Below, one piece after another: positions 11,812 to 24,125 of a stretch of DNA of 64,000 bases; the stretch's first letter is position 1; each line of letters begins with the position of its first letter. The stretch comes from Pontederia crassipes (lineage: Eukaryota > Streptophyta > Magnoliopsida > Commelinales > Pontederiaceae): the NCBI GenBank assembly GCA_030549335.1, contig CM060196.1, positions 9,563,501 through 9,627,500 of the forward strand. Reading direction: 5' to 3'. Both the position numbers and the translations under genes were made by a program. The notes below the pieces were generated by a model. The model saw nothing but the letters and a program-made list of their open reading frames with translations, did no database searches and was not told where the DNA came from.

Positions 11812-13195
11812 TAATGTTTTCAAAATCGGACCAGCGATCGGACCAAACTCATCATTGGGTCGCGATTAGATCGGTTTGAATGGGTTTGATCGGATTGAAC
11901 CGTATTTTATTAAAATAATATTATTTATAATAATTATAAAGATATAATATAAGTTATATGATATATTATATGAATATTGTACTAATAACTTACTAAAAAT
12001 ATTAAAAAATAATATAACATAATTTTTATTAATTAGAAGTTTTATAATGATAATATAAATAGATTATTAATAATTTAATATCTACTATTTAATGATGATA
12101 GATATAATATTAATAAATTTTATCTTAAATTATTCTTATTTCTTTTTTTAACACTTTCCTTTTTATTTTCTTTATTTTATGTCCTTTGATAAGTTTCTAT
12201 TCTAATATTATTCAATTTTAAATACTTACATTTTTTATTTCAATTCTTATTTAATTGTATACATATCAATGTTATCAAAATCGGACCGAACCAATCGGTT
12301 CAACCAATTCAATTATGAACCGGCCGGAAATCCGGTTTGGTTTGATAACAAATCCATTTTTGACATTGAATCGAGAAAAACGGGTTGAATCGGACTGGTT
12401 GAATTAGTTCAAGTTTAAAAAATGGTGAAAATAGGAAAGTTAAAAAAGGAAAAAGAAAAAGAATATAAGAAAGGTAAAAAATGAAGGAATATGACATGTA
12501 TAACATTAAATATGAATTGAAATAAAAAGGTAAGTATTTATAATTGAATAACATTAAAATGAAAATTATCAAAGGGCATAAATAAAGGAAAGTGTTAAAG
12601 AAGTAAGAATAATTTAAGATAAAATTTATTAATATAGCATATATCTTTAATAAATAATAGATATTAAATTAATAATAATCTATTTAGATTTACATGTTAA
12701 TCATTATTAAAATTTTTAATAGATAAAAATATGTTATATTAATTTTTAATATTGTTAATAAGTTATTATACAATATTCATGTACTATATCATGTAATTTA
12801 TATTATATCTTTATAAGTATTATAAATAATATTATTTTAATAAAATCTGATTCAATTCAGTCGAACTCGATCGGATCAGTCCAACCGTGACCCGGAAAGA
12901 AGTCCGGTCCAGTCATCGATTCGGTTATGAAAACATTGGTACATATGATATTCTCTTCTCTTTAAGTTTTCTTATATTCCTTTTCTTTTTTTCTCATTTA
13001 ACTTTCCTATTTTTATCATTTCTTTAAAATTTCTTTTTAAAATCTGCATTGAATCGGGTTGAATCGACTCAACTGATTCGATTCAACCAATTTTGCCCAG
13101 TTCAATGTCAAAATAATTTTTAACACCTAACCGGACCGAATCACTTGTTAGTTCCCGATTGAACTGACCGATCCGTTCCGAATTTAACAACATTG
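11812..13195 (-). mobile_element. hAT-type MITE, outer copy (split by 12267-12938)
   Basis: The left end reads TAATGTTTTCAAAATCGGACC and the right end ..GAATTTAACAACATTG, i.e. CAATGTTGTTAAATTCGGAA in the other sense. The body (A/T-rich, CACTTTCC-type segment, TTATTTTAATAAAAT, GATCGGATTGAACCG) is the reverse complement of the copy inserted inside it. It is non-coding and resumes at 12947 after the inner copy. No target duplication was found for the outer copy. Confidence 0.68.
12267..12938 (+). mobile_element. hAT-type MITE, inner copy
   Basis: It starts CAATGTTATCAAAATCGGAC and ends TTCGGTTATGAAAACATTG, giving imperfect terminal inverted repeats (CAATGTT(A/T)TCA). The flanks ATACATAT (12259-12266) and GTACATAT (12939-12946) match at 7 of 8, the 8-bp duplication expected of hAT elements. 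It is 672 bp and non-coding. The subterminal parts have CGGACCGAACC and GATCGGATCAGTCC, like the ends of the large hAT element at 46.5-55.1 kb. Confidence 0.78.
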
Positions 13196-13612
13196 AATAA
13201 GAGTGATTGGAATACTAAAACTTGAGAGGCGAAATAGTAGGCTCACTTTTTAACGGAGTGAGAATTCATGTCTGACACTCAATTAAATGTTTGGACAAAA
13301 ATCAATTTATATCAAATTGAACTGTAGACATTTATTTTGTAATAAATTAATAAGTACGGAGTATATCCGCTTAAATGTGATGATCTATGTACTATTTTTA
13401 CTTACGCTGTTGATTACAGAATATGTTTTTTTAATGTTTCGATAGCGTAAAATTATATGTTTTGATTACGATCTCTTAACTTTATAAGTCAGATGTAGAT
13501 TGACCTCCATTAAAAATACATTCAAGCGGCGAGAATGAGATTCCCACATACATTTTAACATCAAACTTGATAAGAAACAAATTCACTAAGCTATTGAGGA
13601 ATTTAAAAGTAA
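13196..13612. other. Spacer, nothing recognised
   Basis: AT-rich with no frame, repeat or RNA that I can support. Confidence 0.5.
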
Positions 13613-15857
13613 TGTAGCACCCTCAAATTTGACCCGTCACGTGGCGCGATCTCCTCTCGTGCGCTATCTTTTTTTTCTCTTTTTTTGACTCTTTTTTTAC
13701 CCAAATGATTAAGGAAAATGACACATTAGCGGAAGTCTTATCAATTAAAATAATACAACAATTAAAGGACAATGCGAAAGTCAAAGGGAAAAATACGACA
13801 AACTGTCTCGATACAAACATAGTGCGGAAGCAAAAAGGTACATCCCATAGTCTCATGTCTGGAGTAGTAAAGGTAAAAGTACGAGTACTAAACATAAAAA
13901 CAACGACGGTCAAACATGACCTAATAAGATCCATCAAGATAAATATACCATCTAATGTAATGGATAAACATACGACTCATACTATATATGATCATAACTA
14001 TATGCACATGCCACCCAGAGCAAAGTCTCCGCGCACGCACCATCACGTCACGAGCAAACAACATGTACTTGTGGGGATCACACAGAGGAGCAAGCTCAGT
14101 CGTTAGCATAAAGCTAAGTGTGAGTTCATATAGGTCATACGATAATTATGTCTGAATAAGCATGGAGTAAAACATATAAATCGTATGTGATGGAAAATGG
14201 ATCAATGTAAAGGATCAATAAAGCATCATGAGCACTTGTTCATCACTCACACTCTTTCATTCATTTGGGACCATTTGTTCATTCATACTTTCATTCTTTG
14301 GTTCTTTCATTTTTTTCATTTGTTCGTTCTTTTTTTTCATTCATTCATTCATTCATTTATTTATTCCTTCCTTCCTTCCTTCATTCATTATTTCATTCAT
14401 TCTTTTCTTTTGAAGAGTTCTTCATTTCTTTTAGGGAATATCGTTGTCAGTACTCATAGTGCAACTATCTAGACCATCATGAGCCAATGGGTGATCAATG
14501 CTACGGTCAGCCCCGTCGAGCTGGGATGACCTCGTACAACTTTGAACCCAACCTGAGTCCATTACAAATCAAATGAGTTCTTCCATGGATCCCGACCCGG
14601 GTTGCCTCCCCAAATTCGAAACATATCCTTTTCTATTTTAGGCTCAGAATTTGATTTAAACTTTCCTTCCACTCTCACACAAGTTTTGACATAATTCTCT
14701 TTCTTTGATTGTATAATTTCTCTGACTTGATTATTCATTGGACTTATAATTCATCATATCGACATTATTTGATTTGTTTGCTCATGATTCGATTATTGAA
14801 TCTGAAATGCCACTCGTACAACAATGTAAGATGATCAAAATGCTAACAGGATGAAAGATCAGCACCGAGTCATCAGTTTAAGCCAAGTACATTATTATAA
14901 AATCCTTATAAAATAAACAAGGTCTACTAGAGGGGGAGACCCCATATTGTACGAGATCGTCAGTTTAAGCCAAGTGCATTATTGTTATTGTTCATTGTTA
15001 AGGGTCATTTCCTTCCCTTTTTAGAGGGTATTTGTTCACTCATTAACCATTGGCATGTATATGTGTTGTTTGCTCGCCACACCCCATAATTAAAGAGTCC
15101 ATCCTATAATAATGAAAGGGCAAGGAATTTCAAATTTAAAATGAAAGTTACATGTATTGGTAATCATCATAATACCAAAAAAAGTCATCAAATCATTGAC
15201 AATGAATAAAGTATCTAATAATTGTAACCGAATATGACTATCGAATCACTGTTACCAAATATGCTACTAATTAATTGCATCATTGTTACTAATTATTATC
15301 AAATCATGGTTATTGTCATCATTGAATGATATTGCTCAATATGATATAGCTCATGATCGTATGTTTACTGATTATGTTTATCGATTATTATTATAAACTT
15401 CTTGTTCACATCTCAAAAAAGATATGCATATGAATTTATCGATTTATTCTAATTGAAGGTTATTCATTGTATATTATTATTTTCCACCCGGACTGTAAAG
15501 CTTATGAGAGAATTGCCACCCATGTGTTTGATTCCCACAGGCCCAGTAGTGATGATGGATGAAGTAATGTGCTGCGATGATGCTCAGGCGATAACAAAGT
15601 GCATAAACTTAAGGACCTATTTATCTTTTATTTTGTCTTAGTTTGGTCCTTGATGTAATAGTTTAGAGCATTCTATGAGACTTTGTAATACCTGTTAGAC
15701 TTCCGCACCTTACAATTCTTCTTTATTAGTTTCTATTAATTCATCACTTTTCATTTGTTGATCGGTCTCAGTCAAATGTTTAGTCAAAGTTATAGTGTTC
15801 ATAGCATCTCCAAACTAGTTTTTGCCACGTGACGGAGATTAGTTTGGGGGTGTTACA
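13613..15857 (+). mobile_element. 2.2-kb gypsy-type LTR
   Basis: Starts TGTAGCACCCTCAAATTTG and ends GTTTGGGGGTGTTACA, so the ends are inverted (TGTA(G/A)CACCC). A degenerate primer-binding site follows at once. Length and ends fit large chromovirus LTRs. A phrase CAGTTTAAGCCAAGT..CATTATT is repeated at about 14875 and 14962. The small frames inside are low-complexity. No matching partner LTR is present in the window, so the element is incomplete. Confidence 0.72.
14324..14405. repeat. (TTCA)n/(TTCC)n microsatellite
   Basis: Interrupted TTCATTCATTCATTCATT and TTCCTTCCTTCCTTC runs inside the LTR. They give the Phe/Ser/His-rich frames seen here, which are not genes. Confidence 0.85.
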
Positions 15858-15861
15858 TTTA

Positions 15862-15873
15862 TAGTATTAGAGC
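15862..15873 (+). other. Primer-binding site (initiator Met-tRNA type), degenerate
   Basis: TAGTATTAGAGC follows four bases after the LTR end and resembles the usual plant TGGTATCAGAGC. This fixes the orientation of the LTR as + and marks it as the 5' LTR of a lost or displaced element. Confidence 0.7.
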
Positions 15874-16063
15874 ATAAAGTCAGGACTCTTGCGTGCATTG
15901 CTGCCCTACTACTTCCCGCCTATCGCCGTGCGCTATTACATGTCACCGTGTGTGCATTGATGTCGCCATGCACTCTCGTCAGGTGTTGAAGTTGCTTGCC
16001 ATAGTGCTCTTCTGCCGCCACGTCGCTACTGCCACACATTGCTGCTATCGTCGCTCGTTGTGA

Positions 16064-18250
16064 CACTACAAGAAAAATGACATTTTTCGACGGCCATGGC
16101 CGTTGGTAATGAGGCAAAATCCGTCGAAAAATGCTATTTCTGATGGGTTTATCGACAATTGAAATCCGCGCAAAAATTATGCATCGCAAATTGTTTCTGA
16201 CGGTTACCAAACAACCATCGAAACATTCGAGAGCTGTCAAAACAATCGACGGTGCTAACCGTCAAAAAGATCTGACAGCTCAAGCCGTCGAGACTATCGA
16301 CGGCTCGAACTGTCGATAACGATCTACGACTAGAGCCGTTGAAATGTTTCGATGACTGAAATCGTCGGGTTTGATAGTTTCGATGGTCTGAGCCGTCGAA
16401 ATAATTAAAAATTTTAATAAAAATAAAATTAATTTCATTTATTTAAAAAATTAATTTCTCTTTCATTAATTTATGTAAATAAATTAAAATGTATAATTTG
16501 AAATTATTTTTTTTAAAAAAATGAAATTGAAAATCACAAAGTCATAAATGAAAATAAAAAATTCTTAAGAGAAATTTGTAAATGTCATTACATCATCCTT
16601 ACAAAATTACAAATTTATTTCACTCACCGTCGTCCTCCTTTCGTCGAGTTCGCCACGCATCATTTTTTCATCTCTTTCCTTTGAGCTCATGCCATGCATC
16701 GCTCTCGTTCTTCGAACTCTTGTCTAAGCTCCTAAGTGACTTCTTATCTAAGCTCCTATCTAACCTCTTGTCTGATTTCCTGTCGGACATTGGATAAGTG
16801 TTGTTCCCACATGTCAAACATTTGTTGCATATCTTGAACTGTGGAACTGGATATCGATTTACGGCCATATCCAATATTTGCACTACTAACAGATGATCCA
16901 AGACCGCAAAAGTGACCCTTCTTGATGTCGACATGATCTGTCCAAAGTTGTCGAGAGGTCAGCGGTATCGTCCCCTCCTGCATGGCCTGCGTTATATGTT
17001 CGGCTTCTCTTATTTTATAACCCTCCTAAAAATTAGAAAAACAACATCAACTATTTTCACATCACGAATTTAATATCATATGTTATGAACTATTTTCTTA
17101 CCCATGTCTCCTGAGCAAACGATGAAACCCATTCTTTTTTTTCTAATGAGTTCTGAGAAATATCTCATCCTAAGTAGGTGCTCTACCCGTTTCTTTCTCC
17201 TGCAGTTAAAATGATCAATTAAAGTATTTTTACGTAAATGTAATAATTTATTCAAAAATTTTACCATTTTTTTTGCAATTGTGATCGTGGATATACATCC
17301 ACCCACATGCAAGCAGGCTCCTGGTCGGACTCCCGATTTGTCTTTACTTTTTTGCATTTAAATTTGTACTTGTCGGTAGACCACTTGCCTAACAATACGA
17401 CCCAAATAGCTTTAGAGACCCAATTGGATCATTCTCCTGTAGCTCGTGCATCCGAGAGCATCGATGACAATCTCTTTGAACAATGAGAATTAAAAGTCTT
17501 CCACATTTGCTTTGTGTGCTTGAGATCCCACCACACATCAGCCTTCAACCAAACATAAAAAATTAATTAATATGAATATAAATTGAAATGACCCAAATTG
17601 GCTTTTGCATATACCTGAAATTCTCTGAATAACATCTATCTTGTGACATATGAAACTTCCCTCCATGCAGGTCACGCTTCAGTATACCTATGTCGTAATA
17701 CCTTGGTAATAGCGGCAATCGTGGGTTTCGACAGTACAAACCTTTAAGAACATACAATTATAAATTACAAAACATTATATGATGTAAAAAATATAAAATA
17801 TTATATTATATGACTTACCCTAAATTATCATATGGCTGTACGTATGCATTAAACCCACGATTTGATGAGCCTACATCTTAAGCTCTTCCGACGCAATTGT
17901 GTCTCCATGTTTGCAATATCAGGAGCTCGAATGGGCTCTGCTAAATCATCGTTAGAGGAAGGAGCCGACAATATAGACTGCTGCTCAACTATTTGAAGAA
18001 GTATCTCTAGAATGAGTGACCTTCTCCTTTCCCCTATTATTTTCTTTCCCTAAATGAAAAATCTACATCAAACAAAATTTAATGCATAATAAATTTACAA
18101 GTCATATTGCAATTACTATAGTTGCATCATAATAACCTAACGTTTGGTGATGCATGCATTTTACAATATATAATTAGACTTGCATTTACGCTAATTTCGT
18201 ATAATTTGCTCATAGCATGCATCTATTTTTACATTTATTTCTTTGAATTC
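16064..18250 (-). mobile_element. Truncated CACTA (En/Spm) transposon
   Basis: The + strand reads CACTACAAGAAAAATGACAT at 16064, the classic CACTA terminus, followed to about 16400 by subterminal GACGG / CCGTCGA motifs including the 14-bp palindrome ACGGCCATGGCCGT (16090-16103). Minus-strand coding fragments between 18.07 and 16.7 kb carry pieces like the plant Ptta/En/Spm transposase family: ANMETQLRRKSLRCRLIKSW, WWDLKHTKQMWKTFNSHCSKR, SDARATGE and SNWVSKAIWVVLLGKW, RPGACLHVGGCISTITIAK, KKGHFCGLGSSVSSANIGYG and a Gln/Arg/Glu coiled end (EQHLSNVRQEIRQEVR). The frames are broken by stops and gaps. The opposite terminus (TTTTCTTGTAGTG) was not found; the element seems cut near 18.25 kb by the next LTR. 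Confidence 0.72.
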
Positions 18251-18273
18251 TTTGAAGTAGCCATCTACCTCTA

Positions 18274-20030
18274 GTTGGTGTGATTTTGCAAGAATTATGC
18301 ATAAAAATGGAGGAACGGAAGAAAAGAAGAATACCACGAAACGGAGTCCAAACAACTTTTGAAAAATATCAAATATCCTTCTTCACGGGTCATTATGGAT
18401 TTGTCTCGACCGTTAAAGTTTCACTCCACGCCCCACAATCTGACCTTCACGACGCTCACAGAATGGGTTGCACAGAAAAAATGAATCTCACGGGCTGTGA
18501 GGCACTAATTCACGCCTCAAACACCCATCTTCACGGCTTTGTCAGAAGTAGAATAGTGATCTCACAGGCCGTGAAATACATCTCACGATCATGAAGACCA
18601 AATATCACGCCAACCATTGTGCTTCACAGACCGAGTAAACACATATTTCAAATGAAGACAACTTACGGTCCGTGAAGGATTTCTCACAATCGTTACTACA
18701 GATTCTCATGGATCAAAATAAGTTTCACGGCTCCTATAGAGAATCGGATATAGAAGTTTAACGGGTCGTGAGCAAAGCATAACGGGTCATTAATCCCACC
18801 AACAGATCTATCACCGGTCGTTACACAATACTCACGGACATCACAGAAGGTCTGGCATCAACGACCATCAACTAATGGGCCATGAACTATTCATAATAGG
18901 TTGGTCAGAAGGTTTCAAATAGACATATTACTCTTCACGTGTCGTTAGTACTTTCTCACCGGCCATAATATTAGACGAAGCCGTGCAATTGAAGGAAAAC
19001 AACCTAAATCATGGTCGTGAGATCTGTCTCACGTCCCATGAAGGCTGTAGAAAATCCTAATTCGAACATTTTCAAGGGACAGGACAGACACCTAATTCGA
19101 CACAAAATATATTTTTGAAATAATTCTTCATGCACAAGGCCTGCAACTCCTACCGTACGTCATAAGGATCAATTGAAAATTAATTAGGCCAGAAATCTCG
19201 AAGTTTTACAAGGCAAAACTTTCAAAACCAATGAGACTCCGAATTTACCTTATTTCACATGAAAAATATTTTTGTTTGTTCCCAAACCACTTGGAAATCG
19301 AAGACCCTATAAAAAGAGACGTAATGATCATATTAGGGCCTGCAACCGAAACTTTCAAGCCAAGAACAAAGGATAACTTCTAAAGAACGAAGGAGAAGAC
19401 TTTTGCGTAGTAGACTCGTGCGAGGATTGTGTGGCGGCTTGTCATCGTTTCTACAGAGTACTTCTTGTTTTACATTATATTGAGATGATACTTTAGATTT
19501 TCATGATTTATCTATCTAGTGTAGTTCTCTGGATTATTAGTTATAATTTTTCCTTTCTGGTTTAGTTGAAAGAGTTTCACTGTAAGAATAATTTCTGACT
19601 TCTGATTAATCAAATAATTACTTTAATTTTATGAACATGATGGCTGTGCGTAATGCTTTTCTTCATAATTTAATGATTTCTAGTTTGATTATTGATTGTC
19701 TAGTGTGATGAATCCTTAATTCATAATTTTCTGTTCGAATCGATTCTCAACTTTATGTTGAAGAAATGCATGTCATAATCTAGTAGAATCCGTGCGGAAT
19801 ATTAGGTTATGCGGTCTGCATGAATTGACCCGTGCGGGTGATTATGTAGTTTAGGGATTGCAACGTATTGTATCTTAAAGTTCAATATAACTTAAGGTAT
19901 ATCCGTGCAGAATACTTTCATATTATAATGTATTGAGATAGTTGGTTTACCCATGCGGCAGATCATACCTTTAGTGTCCTTAATCCGTCTGAAAACTAAA
20001 TCTCAGCTTTATGTTTATTGATGATTTTAC
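18274..20030 (+). mobile_element. LTR of an unassigned retroelement with TATA box
   Basis: A promoter-like CCTATAAAAAGAGACG at 19306-19321 is preceded by a dense motif array and followed by a leader-like stretch with repeats of (A/T)CCGTGCGG (19790, 19835, 19905, 19955). This is the make-up of an LTR: upstream enhancer-like array, TATA, transcribed part. It sits between the CACTA fragment and a 5'-cut gypsy pol and seems to have interrupted both. Exact ends are uncertain (possible start at TGTGATTTTGCAAG, possible end GATTTTACA). Fossil; no coding part seen. Confidence 0.5.
18370..19050. repeat. Array of CACGG(N)CCGTG-type palindromes
   Basis: About fifteen degenerate copies of (T)TCACGG(G/T)C(C/T)GTGA(A/G), e.g. 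TCACGGGCTGTGAGG near 18490, TCACAGGCCGTGAAA near 18563, TTACGGTCCGTGAAGG near 18665, AACGGGTCGTGAGC near 18760, CATGGTCGTGAGATC near 19012. Spacing is about 30-60 bases. All lie upstream of the TATA box at 19308. Confidence 0.75.
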
Positions 20031-20162
20031 AAAAATTTCATATTGTTCCTATCATTATAGATTATCCTAAGGACCTACGCATTGTTAGTTTTAGATTTTA
20101 CTTTTGTGTTATTTTACTTTTTACACAACTCTTATCCAAAAGTTTATGTTATCTTCTATTAG

Positions 20163-22480
20163 CCTCCGAGATTTGTTTGCGTCAACACCGACTCTTCACA
20201 AAGTTCTCCAAGTGCGAGTTTTGAATGGAGCAGATGATGTTCTTGGGGCACATCGTGTCCAGACACGACATAGCGGTAGACCCAGTAAAGGTCCAGGCAG
20301 TGGCTAATTGGGTCAGACCGAAGAATGCGACAGAGATCTGCAACTTCCTCGGTCTAGCGGGCTACTACCGACGTTTCATTCGGAATTTCTCGAAGTTGCA
20401 GCCCCGCTCACTCATCTGACGAAGAAGAATGAGAAGTTCGTCTGGACGGACAAGTGCGAGAGCAGCTTTCAAGAGCTGAAGAACCGACTGACCTCCGCTC
20501 TGATTATTACACTATCATCGGAGAGCGGAGGATACACCATCTACAACGATGCATGCAGTACCGGTCTTGGATGTGTCCTATTGCAACATGGAAAGATAGT
20601 CATGTACGCCTCGAGACATCTGAAGAAGCATGAGGTGAACTCATATGATCTGGAGCTGGCAGCAATCGTGTTCGCCCTGAAGATATGGAGGCACTACCTA
20701 TACGGTGAAGAGTTTCAGGTGTTGACCGACCACAAGAGCCTGAAATACGTCTTCACCCAGAAGGACCTCAATATGAGACAAAGACGATGGATGGAGTTCC
20801 TCAAAGACTACGAGTTCACAATCAGCTATCATCCCAGCAAGGCAAACTCGGTAGCCGACGCTCTTAGTCGAAAATGGGAGACTTCACTAGCGTTCCTTTA
20901 GCTATGGAGGTACGAGATGATCAAAGAACTCCACCAGTGGAATCCTCGAGCTACAGGACACAAAGAAATTCTGATTATGCACCAACTGCAGTCGAGCCTT
21001 ATCAGCAGAATCGTCACTGCACAGATGGCCGACGTCGAATATACGAAAATGTTCAAGAGATGCCAAGGTGAACCAAAAGACTTTAAGGTCGGCAACGATG
21101 GAGGAATCAAATACCGGAATCGCTTTTGGGTTCCAAATGATGCTACAGTCCGGCGAGATGTGCTCGACGAAGGCCACAAGTCGGAGTTTGTGATTCATCC
21201 GGGCAGCACAAAGATGTACAGAGACATCAAACGTAGCTTCTGGTGGCATGATATAAAAAGGAAAATAGCCGACTACGTCTCCAAATGCCTGGTATGCCAA
21301 TAAGTGAAGACTGAGCACCAGCGTCCATACGAACTCATGAAGCCACTAGGAGTACCAGAATGGAAGTGGGAGAACATCACGATGGATTTTGTCTCGTCTG
21401 CCCAGGATACAAAAGGGTCACAATGCCATTTGGGTCGTGGTCGATAGGCTGACGAACCCTCTTCATCTCAATAAAGTGGAAGCAGTCTGTGGAGAGCCTA
21501 TTGGAGGTCTACGTACGAGAGATCATCCAACTTCATGGCATTTCAGTCTCGATCGTGTCGGACTGGGATCCCCGATTAACATCGAGATTCTGGAAGAGTC
21601 TGTAGAAGGCTTTTGGTACTGGATTGAGCTACAACACGGCCTTCCATCCGTAGCAGGCGGATAGTCGGAGAGGACGATTCAGATACTAGAGGACATGCTC
21701 CGAGCTTGTGCCTTGGACTGACACGGTAGCTGGGACGAGTATCTATCGTTGATTGAGTTCTCGCACAATAACAACTTCTACTCCAGCATCGTCATTATGC
21801 CTTTCGAGGCGATGTACGAAAGACCTTGCCGTTCGCCCGCGCATTGTGGCGAGGTCGGCGAGCGGATAGTGATGAGCGAGAAGCTAGTGGTCTGAGATCA
21901 GGAGTATGCGGATACAGTGGACATCATCCGGAAAAGAATGAAGGCTGCACAATCGCAATGGAAGAACTATGCTGACTAGAAGCGTCAAGAACAAATTTTC
22001 AAAGCCGAAGACCAGGTACTACTGAAGGTGTCTCCAATGAAAGACGTGATGTGATTTGGCAAACGAGGGAAGCTCAGCCCTCGGTTTGTTGGTCCCTTCG
22101 AGGTTCTTGAACTAGTCGAAGATGCAACTTGCAGATTGGCTTTGCCTCCTTTCTACGGAAAAGTCCACAACGTCTTTCACATATCCATGCTCCAGAAGTA
22201 CAAGCACGATGACGCCAACGTCGTAAGGATCGAAGAACCCAACTTGAAAGAGGACCTAACCTATGCGGAATATCTGACGAAGATTTTAGACCGCAAAGTG
22301 CAATACCGGAAGGACAAGGAGGTTCCGCTAGTCAAGGTCGCATGGAAGAACCATCATGGAAAAGAAGCGACATGGGAACTCGAGTCCGAGATATGCAAAG
22401 AGTTTCCACACTTTTTCGGCAAGCTCTATTCCTTACAGGATTCGGAGACAAATTCTTTTTCAATGGGTATTATATTGTAA
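20163..22480 (+). mobile_element. Ty3/gypsy chromovirus pol (3' part), broken
   Basis: Domains in order: end of reverse transcriptase ([35 protein letters not shown]), RNase H ([69 protein letters not shown]), integrase (zinc-binding HPGSTKMYRDIKRSFWW..CLVCQ and a degraded core) and a C-terminal chromodomain-like end (VKVAWKNHHGKEATWELESE). The chromodomain places it in the chromovirus branch, Tekay-like by LTR size. The 5' part including gag and protease is absent, cut at the preceding LTR. It is a fossil with several breaks and is not functional. Confidence 0.88.
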
Positions 22481-23339
22481 TGCCTCACGCTCACGTAAAA
22501 AAATAGAAGAAGAAGAGGAACAGTCGAGCCCTTCCTCTTCCTCTTCTCCGCCTCTGCTCTTTATTCCTCTCCCCTCTTCAATGGACAACAGTTCACGACA
22601 TGAGGAAGGCCAAGGGACAAGCTCCATCCTTAAAACATCCACCCCCTTCTCCTTCTCCCATTATTCCCTTCATCACTCTCTCTCCCTCTGTTTTCCTCCT
22701 ATGACGTGCACGGACAGTAGCTGACAGAGGTGTTCCGGCAAGCATTTCCGACGTGGATGATGCAAGGATAGCGACGGATGGCAGCAGGCGACCGAGGACG
22801 AACCACAATTTCGTAGGCGTTAAGGTGTGTTGTTCAGGATCTGGGTCATGGGGTAATTTCATAAGGAATTTGCATGCCTTAAGGATAGATTTGTAGTTAG
22901 GATTCATGTTAGAACATGGTAGAAATGATGCAAGATGTTTTTCTATGAAGCTCTTAGTTGATTTCTGTAGGTTCCATGCTTTAGCCGAATAGTTTCATGT
23001 GATGCTTCGACATGATTATGTGATGAATGATTTGATTCAATTTGTTAGTGTATGATTGAAATGGTTATTAGATTATTCTGTTGCATGCTCCTAGAGAATA
23101 GTTATGTTGATTTGAACCTAGAATGAATCTGAAAAATCATTGCATGTTAAGGACAAGGAAATCGGACATGTTTTATGTGTAAAAGAAATGATATGAGTGA
23201 AATATTAAGTATGAGATTTATCATTAGAATATATTTTCTGAAGCATGTTAAATATTAGGAATCATGTTGGTACAAGTTTAGGATTGTTTGTAGTGAAAAC
23301 TGATTGAAAACTTAAGGATTCTGCAATGACCTGCAACTC

Positions 23340-23745
23340 TGTTGAGCAAAAATGGTCGACCGATACCATTTCGGACGTCCGATTTAGTTCGACAAGAGTA
23401 TAGCATCAGCTATAATGGACGATCATTATTGTAACGGTCGATCATTATAGATCAGCACAGAAGCCCGAAAACCTTTCGGACGACCGAACTAGAAAATGTC
23501 GAGACTTAACAATGGCGACGATGATCAATTGGCGACCGATACCATAAATGGTCAACCGTTCTGGGTCTCCTCGTCGGAATAACTTCCGACCGTCGACGAA
23601 GAAATCTGACCAATCGTTGATGGAGAAGATGACACTGTTCATAACGGACGACCAAATCCCCCTCAAGGTCGACCGATAGTATGATTATGAAATGAATGAA
23701 GAATGAACATCAAATAGTCGACCGCTACCCTTTCGGTCGATCGAA
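23340..23745. repeat. GGTCGACCG motif array in gypsy LTR
   Basis: GGTCGACCGATACC at about 23352, GGCGACCGATACC at 23531, GGTCGACCGATAG at 23669, AGTCGACCGCTACCCTTTCGGTCGATCG at 23717 (two abutting motifs), plus half-sites (TTTCGGACGTCCGA, TTTCGGACGACCGA, CGACCGTCGACGA). They come every 30-70 bases. Confidence 0.8.
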
Positions 23746-23941
23746 AGATTAATAAATGAGCATCTGTTTCTCCTATCGGACGACTGCTGAATGGACCTAT
23801 AATGGAAGATAACATGATTTGTTATCTGGACCGTTATGTGGACAGAAGAGAACATGATTCTAATCGAACTCCTCTGATTTATAAAGCTTCTGTCCACCTG
23901 ATTTGTTAAAGAATGAAATGAACTTAAAGAAGATTAGAAGC

Positions 23942-24125
23942 AATGCTCCATACGATTTGACCAATCTATGGATTGGAAGAAAGGCCCATATGATTCGGAG
24001 CTTTGCTCCATACGGCCTTGATCAATTTACGGATTGAAAGATAGGTCAACATGATTTGGAGCTATGCTCCATACAATCTTGATCGATTTTTGGATTGAAA
24101 GAAAGGTCTATTATGACGGGGGAAG
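23942..24125. repeat. 61-bp tandem repeat, three copies
   Basis: (A/T)TGCTCCATACRATTT..ATC..GGATTGAAAGA(A)AGG recurs at about 23943, 24003 and 24064 inside the LTR. Confidence 0.8.

Noticed and set aside
14197-14472. Phe/Ser/His-rich frames
   Set aside because: TTCA and TTCC microsatellite inside an LTR.
22136-22724. Possible separate host gene for a chromodomain protein
   Set aside because: The chromodomain-like end is the C-terminus of the gypsy integrase and is followed at once by the LTR.
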